Positions 9,939 through 17,998 of a DNA stretch of 47,304 bases are shown here, one piece after another. This DNA comes from Bryobacterales bacterium. Its GTDB lineage: Bacteria > Acidobacteriota > Terriglobia > Bryobacterales > Bryobacteraceae. Position numbers and translations under genes: made by a program. The DNA lies in assembly GCA_947467185.1 (NCBI GenBank), contig CANIHR010000005.1:1-47304 (forward strand), in the 5' to 3' direction. Positions within the stretch are counted from its first letter, which is position 1; each line of letters begins with the position of its first letter. The notes under the pieces are model-generated. The model was not told the origin of the DNA and did not search any database. It was given only the letters and a program-made list of their open reading frames with translations.

Positions 9939-10457
9939 TTATTTCGCCAGTTGAGAAATCGCGTCGAGAACTTCGGCCGAGTGCTTCGAAGGGCTGACTC
10001 CCAACCAGACTTTCGCGACCCTGCCTTCCGGGTTGATCAGGAAAGTATTGCGTGACGAGAGTTTCACCAGCAACAGGTTGGTGAGTGAACCGTACTGTCG
10101 CGAGACCGTCGTTCCGGTGTCGGCCAGTAACTTGAACGTCAGCCCCTGCTTCGCGCAGAAGTCCTTGTGGCTATCTGCAGTGTCCACGCTCACGCCTACA
10201 ATGACGGCATGCTTTTGGTCGTACTTTGCCTGGTCGCGCTGGAAGTTATGCGCTTCTATTGTGCAGCCCGAAGTTCCGTCTTTCGGGTAGAAGTAGAGTA
10301 CGACCCACTTACCCCGGAAGTCATGGAGGCTGATCTTACTACCGTCCTGCGACGGGAGCGTGAAGTCGGGAGCTGGTTGCCCCACGGCGGGTGGCGCGGG
10401 GTCGGCGGCGAATGCCAGGGCGGCAAACAGGAACGCGGACGCGAGTTTTGTTTTCAT
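9939..10457 (-). CDS. Exported peroxiredoxin of the Bcp/PrxQ type
   Basis: A signal peptide (MKTKLASAFLFAALAFA) is followed by an AhpC/TSA domain. The peroxidatic site PKDGTSGCT fits the PxxxTxxC pattern, and WVVLYFYPKD precedes it. The enzyme reduces peroxides with a cysteine thiol and here would act outside the cytoplasm. The resolving cysteine that many PrxQ proteins have five residues after the peroxidatic one is a His here (CTIEAH). Another Cys in DFCAKQGL could serve, or the enzyme may be 1-Cys. The start at 10457 is supported by AAGGAA just upstream; the frame is open further 5' but without a better site. Confidence 0.88.
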   Translation of the reverse strand: MKTKLASAFLFAALAFAADPAPPAVGQPAPDFTLPSQDGSKISLHDFRGKWVVLYFYPKDGTSGCTIEAHNFQRDQAKYDQKHAVIVGVSVDTADSHKDFCAKQGLTFKLLADTGTTVSRQYGSLTNLLLVKLSSRNTFLINPEGRVAKVWLGVSPSKHSAEVLDAISQLAK

Positions 10458-10523
10458 AGTTTCCTTTGGTCTTTCCTCTAGGATGCGCCCCGCCATCGCT
10501 TCGAGTGCGCGATATTGGATTAT

Positions 10524-13181
10524 GTGATCCGTAATACCGCTACGCTTCTCCTCCTCGCCTTACCGGGCGCCCTTTTCGCCGCTGATGCGCCGCCGAAGCT
10601 GAGACTTACTGAAGTCCAGTCCGCCGAGCCCAAAAGCTACAAAGTCGATTTGAGCCTGGATCCGGAAAAGACAACCTTTACCGGACATATCTCTATCCAG
10701 ATGGAGATTGGCAAACCGCTGCAGACTTTGTGGCTGAACCAGAGCAAGATTCAGATTAAGAGCGCCGTGCTCACCGCCGGAAGCAAGAAGCTAACTGCCG
10801 AGACAGTACCCGGCGGAGAAGAGTTTGTCGGGTTAAAATTCCCGTCGCCGGTTCCCGCTGGCCCGGCCAGTGTCTCCATCGACTACTCCGGCGTAATTAT
10901 CGAAAAGAACAGCAGCGCGATCTTCCGTCAGGTGGAGAGTGGTAATTGGTATATCTTTTCCCAATTCGAGCCCACTGATGCGCGTGGCGCGTTTCCGTGT
11001 TTCGACGATCCGTATTACAAGACTCCGTGGCAACTGACCCTTCACATTCCTGCCGCTTCGAGCGCTGTCAGCAACACGCCGCCTGAATCCGAAAAGAACG
11101 CCGGTGGCACGAAGACGATTGTCTTCCGCCAGACGAAGCCCCTGCCGAGCTATCTGGTGGCGTTCGGTGTCGGGCCGTTTGAGTATGTTCCGGCCGGCGT
11201 GGCGGGTAAGAACAAGATTCCGGTTCGGATCGTCGTGCCGAAGGGTAAATCGGGTGAAGCGAAGTATGCCGCGGAAGTGACGGCCACCATCCTGAACCGT
11301 CTGGAAGATTACTTCGGTATTCCGTTCCCGTATGAGAAGAGCGACCAGGTCGCGATTCCGAATACCGTTGGTTTCGGGGCGATGGAAAACCCGGGCATGG
11401 TGACGTATGTTCAGTCGCTCATTCTGGCTGACCCGAAAACCGACCGCATTGGCCGGCAGCGCGAATACGCCATGACTGCGGCGCACGAACTGGCGCACCA
11501 GTGGTTCGGCGATCTGGTGACCACCGCCTGGTGGGACGACATCTGGCTCAATGAAGCCTTCGCCACCTGGATGGAACGGAAGCTGATTGACGAGTGGAAG
11601 CCCGAGTGGAAGACGCGCATCTCCGACGTTGGCGCCAAACTGGGCGCGGCTGAGGAAGACAGCCTGATTTCGGCACGGAAGATTCGCCAGGAGATTCTGG
11701 CGAAGGACGACATTCTCAACGCCTTTGACGGCATTACCTACCAGAAGGGCGCGTCGGTCATCGGCATGTTCGAAAACTGGATGGGCAAGGAAGAGTTCCG
11801 TAAGGGTGTCCAGTCGTATCTGAAACAGTACGCGTGGCGGGCGACGACTGCGGGCCAGTTCCTCGACTCCCTCAGCACTTCCAGCAAGCGCAACGTCACG
11901 AAGTCGTTCTCCACGTTCCTGAATCAGGCGGGCGTGCCGACGCTGGCAGTGTCGCTCGATTGCAAAGATCCCGCAAAGCCACTGCTCGAAGTGGAGCAGC
12001 AGCGCTTCCTGCCGATGGGGTCCAAAGGTTCGTCGGATCAGACTTGGAATATTCCGATGTGCGTTCGCTACGGGACTGGTACCGAAGGCCAGACGCAGTG
12101 CACGCTCATTACGGAAAAGAAGCAGACGCTGGCGCTGGAAAAGGCGAAAGGTTGCCCGGCCTGGGTACAGGCGAACGATCAGGCCGTCGGCTACTACCGC
12201 GTGGAATATAAGGGCGGCCTGCTGCAGTCTCTGATCGCGGGCGACGCCCTGAAGCGTCTGAGCGCGGTGGAACGTTCGGACCTGATGGGTAATTCCAAGG
12301 CCCTCGCCGATGCGGGTAAGCTCACCGCGGCCGACACACTGGCGCTGGCCGAGACTTTCCATAACGATCCCGAGCGGAACGTGATGCAAATGTCACTCGA
12401 TCTGGCGCTGTCGGCAGCGATGACGCTGGTGCCGGAAAACCTGCAGCCGAATTACCAGCGCTACCTGCAGAAGAACTTCCAGGCGAAGGCTCGTGAACTG
12501 GGCTGGATCGCAAAGCCGGGTGAACCCGAAGAAACCACTCTGTTGCGCCCCACAATGGTGCGTATGATGGCAACGTGGGGTAACGACAGGCAACTGGCGG
12601 ATGAGGCCCGAGTGCTGGCCGATAAGTGGTTGCTCGACCATAGCGCGGTCAGTCCCAATATGGCCGGGGCGGTGCTGCGTGGTGCTGCTTACTACGGTGA
12701 CAAGGCGTTTGCCGAAAAACTTCTGGCAGCATTGAAGACGGAGAAGGATAAGCAGGTTCGCCAGAGCCTGTTGAGCGGCCTGAATTCATTCCGGCAGCGT
12801 GAGGCGATTCTGGTGAGTATGAAGGCGCTGGTAGCCGGCGAGGTGCCGTTCCTCGAAGGCGGCAGCCTGTTGTTTGGTGGCCAGTCACAGGATGCAACGC
12901 GCACCATGGCGCTGGACTTCCTTCGCGCGAACTGGGACGCTGTTGTGAAGAAGATGCCGACCGGCGGTGGTTTTGATTTTGGCGCGGTACTGCCGCGTGT
13001 TGGGGCGTCTTATTGCACGGTGCCCCTGCGGGATGAATTAAAGACTTTCTTTGCTCCGCGTGTGGAGCAGTTTACGGGGGCTCCCCGTGCGCTGGACCAG
13101 ACGCTGGAAGCGATTGATTTGTGTATTGCGAATAAGGCGGCACAGAGTGCAAGTGTCGCGGCGTTTTTAGGAAAATACTAA
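10524..13181 (+). CDS. Exported M1-family aminopeptidase
   Basis: A signal peptide (residues 1-20, NTATLLLLALPGALFAAD) leads into a full M1 metallopeptidase of about 885 residues. GAMEN is at 285-289. The zinc site HELAH is at 321-325 with the third ligand Glu344 in LNEAF, which gives the exact HEXXH-X18-E spacing. An all-alpha C-terminal ERAP1-like domain makes up the last third. It removes N-terminal amino acids from peptides, here in the periplasm or outside. I chose GTG at 10524 because it gives a clean signal peptide; a TTG at 10515 in the same frame is possible. The stop is 1 bp from the rlmB start, so the two are probably cotranscribed. Confidence 0.9.
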   Translation: MIRNTATLLLLALPGALFAADAPPKLRLTEVQSAEPKSYKVDLSLDPEKTTFTGHISIQMEIGKPLQTLWLNQSKIQIKSAVLTAGSKKLTAETVPGGEEFVGLKFPSPVPAGPASVSIDYSGVIIEKNSSAIFRQVESGNWYIFSQFEPTDARGAFPCFDDPYYKTPWQLTLHIPAASSAVSNTPPESEKNAGGTKTIVFRQTKPLPSYLVAFGVGPFEYVPAGVAGKNKIPVRIVVPKGKSGEAKYAAEVTATILNRLEDYFGIPFPYEKSDQVAIPNTVGFGAMENPGMVTYVQSLILADPKTDRIGRQREYAMTAAHELAHQWFGDLVTTAWWDDIWLNEAFATWMERKLIDEWKPEWKTRISDVGAKLGAAEEDSLISARKIRQEILAKDDILNAFDGITYQKGASVIGMFENWMGKEEFRKGVQSYLKQYAWRATTAGQFLDSLSTSSKRNVTKSFSTFLNQAGVPTLAVSLDCKDPAKPLLEVEQQRFLPMGSKGSSDQTWNIPMCVRYGTGTEGQTQCTLITEKKQTLALEKAKGCPAWVQANDQAVGYYRVEYKGGLLQSLIAGDALKRLSAVERSDLMGNSKALADAGKLTAADTLALAETFHNDPERNVMQMSLDLALSAAMTLVPENLQPNYQRYLQKNFQAKARELGWIAKPGEPEETTLLRPTMVRMMATWGNDRQLADEARVLADKWLLDHSAVSPNMAGAVLRGAAYYGDKAFAEKLLAALKTEKDKQVRQSLLSGLNSFRQREAILVSMKALVAGEVPFLEGGSLLFGGQSQDATRTMALDFLRANWDAVVKKMPTGGGFDFGAVLPRVGASYCTVPLRDELKTFFAPRVEQFTGAPRALDQTLEAIDLCIANKAAQSASVAAFLGKY

Positions 13182-13182
13182 C

Positions 13183-13911
13183 TTGGCTGTCATTACCGGA
13201 ATTAACCCTGTTACCGAGGCGCTGCGCGCCCGTCGCCCTTTGGAGCGCATCCTGGTTGCGCGAGGCCTTGGCGGGGCCCGTGTTCAGGAAGTGATCGATT
13301 TGGCACGTAAGGCGAGTGTGCCGCTCCGTTTTGAGGACCGCGGCGCGCTCGACCGACTGTCGAGCGTGAAGGCCCACCAGGGCGTGATTGCGCTCGGTGC
13401 GGCGAAGCAGTACGCAACGCTCGAGGACGTCGCGCCCGCGTCACAATTGCTGGTGGTGCTGGATGGTCTGGAAGATCCGCACAACCTGGGTGCCGTGGTG
13501 CGAACCGCGCATGCCGCCGGTGCCGGGGCGGTGATCATCCCCGAGCGTCGCGCTGTCGGGCTGACCGATGTGGTGGCGAAGGCCGCTGCCGGCGCCCTGG
13601 AGTATCTGCCGGTCGTCCGGACCGTCAACATCAACCAGACTCTGCGCACGCTGAAAGACCAGGGCTACTTCATCTATGGACTGGATGAACGCGGGACCGA
13701 AGTTTACAATCGCGTGGCCTGGGCCGACAAAGTAGTTCTGGTGATGGGAGCGGAAGGCAAAGGCCTCCACGATCTGGTGAAGAAGAATTGCGACGTGCTG
13801 CTGCGTATCCCGATGGTGGGGAAGATCGCGTCGCTGAACGTGTCGGTTGCGACCGGCGTGGTCCTGTTTGACTGGTTCAACCGGGCCCCCAAAGAAGCGG
13901 ATTCCAAATGA
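13183..13911 (+). CDS. rlmB: 23S rRNA (guanosine-2'-O-)-methyltransferase RlmB (SpoU family)
   Basis: This 242-residue protein has an N-terminal SpoU substrate-binding domain (VITGINPVTEALRARRP) and the three SpoU/TrmH motifs. Motif 1 is LEDPHNLGAVVRTAHAAGAG, motif 2 is VLVMGAEGKGL and motif 3 is IPMVGKIASLNVSVATGVVLFD. These motifs form the trefoil knot that binds SAM. RlmB methylates the 2'-O of G2251 in 23S rRNA. The start is TTG, one base after the upstream stop, and the end overlaps the next gene (ATGA). Other TrmH-family rRNA methyltransferases are the main alternative. Confidence 0.9.
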   Translation: MAVITGINPVTEALRARRPLERILVARGLGGARVQEVIDLARKASVPLRFEDRGALDRLSSVKAHQGVIALGAAKQYATLEDVAPASQLLVVLDGLEDPHNLGAVVRTAHAAGAGAVIIPERRAVGLTDVVAKAAAGALEYLPVVRTVNINQTLRTLKDQGYFIYGLDERGTEVYNRVAWADKVVLVMGAEGKGLHDLVKKNCDVLLRIPMVGKIASLNVSVATGVVLFDWFNRAPKEADSK

Positions 13912-14996
13912 AACTCTCTACAAAGCTGATTCCCCTCGCGCTGGTGGCGGCTTGTGCCGCGTCAGCGCAAACCGCTCCGGCTCCTTACAAAATGGCGGTG
14001 GTCGGATTGGTTCACTCCCACGTCTGGGGCCACCTGAATGAAATGATCAAGGGCAAAGATGTGACGCTGGTAGGCGTTGCTGAACCGAATGTCGCCCTGC
14101 AGGCGGAGGCGAAGAAGGCCGGCGTGGCCGATGCCCTGATCTCGTCGGACTACAAGAAAATGCTCGACGAAAAGAAGCCCGATCTGATCTGGGCTTTCGT
14201 TGAGAATAATCGTCACCTGGAGATAGTGGAAGCGGCTGCGGCCCGCCACATCAACGTGATCTTCGAAAAGCCGCTTGCCTCTACCTACAAGGACTCCCTG
14301 AAGATCCAGGAGATCGCAAAGAAGTCGGGAATTAAGGTGATGTGCAACTACCAGATGGCGTGGTGGCCGGCGAACTACACCGCGAAGAAGGAAGCGGATT
14401 CCGGCTCGCTGGGTAAGGTTTATCGCCTGCATGGTGTGGTCGGACACGGCGGCCCAGGTTCGGAAGGCGTGCGGAATGGCGCGTTCTTCGCCTGGCTGAC
14501 GGACCCTGTCAAGAATGGCGCCGGGGCTTTGATGGACTTTGGCTGCTACAACGCGCTTTGGTCGCTCTGGTATCTGGGGCGTCCCGAGACCGTGTACGCA
14601 CACGTCAATCATCTGCGGCCGGACGTATTTCCGAAAGTGGAAGACAACGCCGATCTGATTCTGGGCTACAAGAACGGCGTTGGGGTCTTCGAAGGCAGCT
14701 GGGATCTTCCCCGGAGCTATCAGGATCTGGAGGTCTTCGGTATTAAGGGCAGCGTCTACATGAAGAACGGCAGCGTGGACCGGCAGGAAGGCCGTAAAAT
14801 CTCGCCGGTTGCCATTACGCCGCTGGCTCCGGAAGATTCCGAACCGATCGCTTACATGGTGAGCCGGATGCGGCAGAACAAGCCGATTGAAGGCATGACC
14901 GCGCTCGATATCAACGTTGACGTGATCGAGATCATTGAAGCGGCGAAGGAATCGATCCGGACCGGTAAAGCGGTCGCTCTGGCTCCGCGCAAGTAG
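13908..14996 (+). CDS. Exported Gfo/Idh/MocA-family oxidoreductase
   Basis: A signal peptide (KLIPLALVAACAASAQ) is followed by a Rossmann domain starting KMAVVGLVHSHVWGHL. The family's EKPLAS motif carries the catalytic lysine, and a C-terminal Gfo/Idh/MocA alpha/beta domain follows. These enzymes use NAD(P) to oxidise or rearrange sugars and related polyols. Exported members usually keep a tightly bound cofactor. The first glycine loop is GLVHSH rather than GxGxxG, as is common in this acidobacterial/planctomycete subgroup. It overlaps rlmB by 4 bp and ends just before a convergent PilZ gene. Confidence 0.85.
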   Translation: MKLSTKLIPLALVAACAASAQTAPAPYKMAVVGLVHSHVWGHLNEMIKGKDVTLVGVAEPNVALQAEAKKAGVADALISSDYKKMLDEKKPDLIWAFVENNRHLEIVEAAAARHINVIFEKPLASTYKDSLKIQEIAKKSGIKVMCNYQMAWWPANYTAKKEADSGSLGKVYRLHGVVGHGGPGSEGVRNGAFFAWLTDPVKNGAGALMDFGCYNALWSLWYLGRPETVYAHVNHLRPDVFPKVEDNADLILGYKNGVGVFEGSWDLPRSYQDLEVFGIKGSVYMKNGSVDRQEGRKISPVAITPLAPEDSEPIAYMVSRMRQNKPIEGMTALDINVDVIEIIEAAKESIRTGKAVALAPRK

Positions 14997-15005
14997 TGCG
15001 CTCTC

Positions 15006-15038
15006 AATGCTCCGCGCGGCTAGTGCGTGCGGGGCATT
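15006..15038. terminator. Convergent hairpin, probable terminator
   Basis: AATGCTCCGCGCG pairs with CGTGCGGGGCATT (13 bp with two G-T pairs) around a GCTAGTG loop. It lies between the convergent oxidoreductase and PilZ genes and runs into the last codons of the PilZ gene. T-runs are short on both sides, so the efficiency is uncertain. Confidence 0.5.
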
Positions 15039-15367
15039 TGTAGCGTGACCGTGTCAAGGTTCGTGAGGTGCGCCGGCACTGCAAGGTCTGTGGACCACGG
15101 AGTGTCGGCCGCGAACTTGATGCCGATGAAGTAGCCGAATTCCCCTGCCACGCAGTAGCGAACCCGCCCGTCAAACCTTTGCCCCCGAAACGTCAGCATG
15201 ACGACAGACCCGACGGGGATGGGCTCTTCCAGTTGGACGCAGCCGCCAGTGTGGCAGATATCTTCGAGGATGGCCTCGCCGGTCTCGTGGCGGTCGGCTC
15301 CAATGGTCCAGTTCACCCGCGCCAGTTCCGCACAAAGAAACCGGTTTTGCACACGTCGTTCCTGCAT
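15020..15367 (-). CDS. PilZ-domain protein (c-di-GMP binding candidate)
   Basis: This 115-residue single-domain protein has both PilZ signature sites. RVQNR at residues 5-9 fits RxxxR. EDICHTGGCVQ matches the (D/N)xSxxG motif except that Ser is replaced by Cys. A beta-rich body with FDGRVRYC and YFIGIKFA follows. PilZ domains bind cyclic di-GMP and regulate motility, secretion or envelope functions. The Ser-to-Cys change may weaken binding, so c-di-GMP responsiveness is not certain. A fair ribosome site (AGAGG) precedes the ATG. It is on the same strand as ribA and 56 bp from it. Confidence 0.75.
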   Translation of the reverse strand: MQERRVQNRFLCAELARVNWTIGADRHETGEAILEDICHTGGCVQLEEPIPVGSVVMLTFRGQRFDGRVRYCVAGEFGYFIGIKFAADTPWSTDLAVPAHLTNLDTVTLQMPRTH

Positions 15368-15423
15368 GGACCTCTTATCGGCAGGATTGTCGGATTAGTT
15401 TAGTTTTCGTCGCGGGGGAACGC

Positions 15424-16056
15424 TTACTCGAACAGGTGACCCATCTTTTCGCGCTTGGTCTCCAGGTACCCACGGCGCGATTCGACGACTTCCGCGATGC
15501 ACGGCACTCTCTCGGCCACGCGAATCCCGGCGTTTTCCAGCGCCTGCACCTTTTCGGGATTATTCGACATCAGGCGGACGGCGGTGATTCCCATTGCCCG
15601 CAACACCGCACCCGGCAGCAGGTAACTGCGCAGGTCGCTCTCAAAGCCGAGGCGCTCGTTGGCTTCGACGGTGTCTGCACCCTCGTCCTGCAGTTCGTAG
15701 GCGCGGAGCTTGTTCATCAGCCCGATACCGCGGCCCTCCTGGTGCTCGTAAAGGATAATGCCCCGGCCAGCGGCGGAAACTTCGCGGAGGGCGATCTCCA
15801 ACTGGGCGCGACAGTCGCAACGGAGGCTGTGGAAGACGTCGCCGGTCAGGCACTGCGAGTGGATGCGGAGCAGGGGGGCTTCGTCGCCCGGAATGTCGCC
15901 CATCTTCAGAACCACGGCTTCTTCCACTTCGACGACGCCATTGACTACTGTCCGGCCTTCAAAACCGAGGATGCGGAAATGCCCGTACTCGGACGGAAAA
16001 TCGGCTTCGGCGGCCTTAATCAGTTCAAAAGTCGGGGTCGAGTCTGTTTCAGAGGC
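15424..16056 (-). CDS. ribA: GTP cyclohydrolase II
   Basis: The protein has the standalone RibA length (about 210 residues). The zinc-binding cysteines lie in SQCLTGDVFHSLRCDC, followed by ILYEHQEGRGIGLMNKLRAYELQD and NPEKVQALENAGI. The enzyme converts GTP to 2,5-diamino-6-ribosylamino-4-pyrimidinone 5'-phosphate, the first step of the riboflavin pathway. It is not fused to RibB. I chose the ATG at 16056. An upstream in-frame ATG at 16101 overlaps a TATAAT sequence (minus strand, 16105-16100) that would fit a -10 box, which would put the longer start at or before the transcript start. No other rib gene is nearby. Confidence 0.9.
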   Translation of the reverse strand, partial: ASETDSTPTFELIKAAEADFPSEYGHFRILGFEGRTVVNGVVEVEEAVVLKMGDIPGDEAPLLRIHSQCLTGDVFHSLRCDCRAQLEIALREVSAAGRGIILYEHQEGRGIGLMNKLRAYELQDEGADTVEANERLGFESDLRSYLLPGAVLRAMGITAVRLMSNNPEKVQALENAGIRVAERVPCIAEVVESRRGYLETKREKMGHLFE

Positions 16057-16118
16057 CATGTGTCGGAGGGAGACGCGCGGAGAACTGCCCGCTTCATTCA
16101 TTATAGTTAGGACGCCCG

Positions 16119-17414
16119 ATGGAACAGTATTTGATCACTTTGCTCGTCAAGACCGGCCTGGTGGCCGCGCTGGCGAGTTTCGGCGTCCGCAGCCAGGCGG
16201 TAAAGCGAATGCTGCAGCGCGAGGAACGAACTCTGGCGCAGAGGGTGCGGCTGACCTCCTGGTTTGCCGCGATGTTCCTGCCTGGCGTGGCAACGCGGGT
16301 TGTGACCAGGAACTATCCGGCGCTCGACCTGGGTCTAGAAGGCAGCCTGCTGGCTGGTTTGACTGGCGGCTACGTCTGTGGCTGGATGACGGGCATGGTT
16401 CTGGCTATCCCGGGCATGCTGAACGGCGAAATTCTCTCGCTGCCGGTTTTTTCGATTGTCGGCCTTGCCGGCGGGCTCCTGCGTGACTCCGCGTCGGACC
16501 GCGAGGATATCTGGCGTTTCTCTCCGTTCCCTGACGTCAATATCTACCGCATATTCCAGCCAGGTCGCGATTTCCGGAGCGCATTGCTTCATGCCTGGTT
16601 CGCGCTGGCGGTACTGGCGGTGGAGTTTCTCCGTCAGGCGCTGGGGACGGCTTTTCCGAACCCGCCCCGTCTCTTTACCCTCGGGAGACTGGGAGATCCC
16701 GCGCCCATGCTGGCCGGACTCTACGTTTCCACGTACTTCTGCATCACTCTGCCGCTCAAGGTTTGGAGCAACACCCGGAGCGAGGTCCAACTGGAAGAGC
16801 AGCGGCGGTTATTGCTGCAGGCCCGGCTGGAGGCGCTTTCCAGCCAGATCAACCCCCACTTTCTGTTCAATACGTTGAATTCGGTATCCACCCTGATCCG
16901 GTTGGACCCCGAACAGGCCCGGACCATGGTGATGCGCCTGGCCCGCATTATGCGAAAACGGCTGCAGAGTCCCGAACACTTCACGGCCCTGCGCGATGAG
17001 ATCGAGTTCATCGACGACTACCTCTCCATCGAGCGGGTTCGCTTTGGCGAAAAGCTCCGGATCGTGAAACGGATCGATCCCGATGCGGCAGAGATTTCGG
17101 TCCCCAGCATGTTGCTTCAGCCCCTTGTCGAGAACTCAATCAAGCACGGGATCTCCAGCAAGGTGGAAGGTGGCACCATCACGCTGAGCGCCCGGCGTCT
17201 GGGCGACAGGCTGATCGTCGAAGTTGAAGATGACGGCGTCGGGATCTCGGAGACCGACCTCGCTCTGGTTTTCAGCAAAGGAATCGGCGTCAGCAATGTC
17301 CGCGAACGCCTGGAGGTACTGTATGGTCGCGACTACCGCATGAATATCGACAGCCGGGAAGGGCGGGGAACCCGGATTGAGATCGAGCTTCCGCGCATCC
17401 GGCAGAGCGCGTAA
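16119..17414 (+). CDS. LytS/YehU-type membrane sensor histidine kinase
   Basis: The N-terminal part (about residues 1-215) holds five or six membrane spans of the 5TM-LYT type, with ARMKR-like charged loops replaced here by short basic loops. The cytoplasmic part has a His_kinase domain with INPHFLFNTLNS, where His247 is the likely phosphorylation site. It also has an ATPase domain with LLQPLVENSIKHGI, EDDGVGIS and GVSNVRERLEVLYG. LytS-type kinases normally pair with a LytTR response regulator. No such regulator is encoded next to it, so the kinase is an orphan in this window. It is divergent from ribA. Confidence 0.9.
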   Translation: MEQYLITLLVKTGLVAALASFGVRSQAVKRMLQREERTLAQRVRLTSWFAAMFLPGVATRVVTRNYPALDLGLEGSLLAGLTGGYVCGWMTGMVLAIPGMLNGEILSLPVFSIVGLAGGLLRDSASDREDIWRFSPFPDVNIYRIFQPGRDFRSALLHAWFALAVLAVEFLRQALGTAFPNPPRLFTLGRLGDPAPMLAGLYVSTYFCITLPLKVWSNTRSEVQLEEQRRLLLQARLEALSSQINPHFLFNTLNSVSTLIRLDPEQARTMVMRLARIMRKRLQSPEHFTALRDEIEFIDDYLSIERVRFGEKLRIVKRIDPDAAEISVPSMLLQPLVENSIKHGISSKVEGGTITLSARRLGDRLIVEVEDDGVGISETDLALVFSKGIGVSNVRERLEVLYGRDYRMNIDSREGRGTRIEIELPRIRQSA

Positions 17415-17548
17415 CCTTTTTGCCCGGCTACAGGAACGGACCAGTAGGTAGACGGGGCCTACCCAGGGTTCGGTTTCAGGATTCGTAAAGACGGGTATGG
17501 TAATTTAAAAGTTACCCCCTTGGTATTTTGTAGTTCCTTTCCTTCCAG

Positions 17549-17998
17549 ATGGATCAAATTCTGCACGACGTAGCTGGGTTGGTTGTTAGCGGCCTGCCCA
17601 CTTTTATCCTCGTAATCCTCCTCACGGTTTGCGTTAAGTACCTGTATTTGCAGCCCCTTGATAGGGTGCTTGCGGAACGGTACAAGCTGACCGAGGGTGC
17701 GCGTAAGGCGGCCGAAGAGAGCCTCCGGAACGCCGATTCCCGCATTTCTGAATACGAGACAGCGCTTTCGAAAGCCCGTTCGGGCATTTATCAGGATCAG
17801 GCCGACTTCCTTCGCAAGGTTCACGCCGAGCAGAGCGCGCAGGTTGCCGCTGCCCGGGCTGAAACCGAAGCGCGCGTCGCCGCTGCCAAGGCGGGCGTCT
17901 TCGCCGAAGCGAAAACGGCTCGCGAAGGGCTGGACTCGCAGAGCGATGTCCTTGCCACGCAGATCGCTGATTCCATTCTGCGGGGGAGGGTTTCCTAA
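17549..17998 (+). CDS. atpF: ATP synthase subunit b' (first b-type subunit)
   Basis: This 149-residue protein has one N-terminal membrane helix (LPTFILVILLTVCVKYLYLQPL). A long charged, Ala-rich coiled-coil helix follows, as in the peripheral stalk b subunits. Because a second b gene follows directly (TAA then ATG), this pair is of the b'/b heterodimer type seen in photosynthetic and several other bacteria. No good Shine-Dalgarno sequence precedes the ATG. An imperfect palindrome, GGTAATTTAAAAGTTACC (17499-17516), lies in the 134-bp upstream gap and may belong to the operon control region. Which of the two is b and which b' cannot be fixed by reading alone. Confidence 0.85.
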   Translation: MDQILHDVAGLVVSGLPTFILVILLTVCVKYLYLQPLDRVLAERYKLTEGARKAAEESLRNADSRISEYETALSKARSGIYQDQADFLRKVHAEQSAQVAAARAETEARVAAAKAGVFAEAKTAREGLDSQSDVLATQIADSILRGRVS

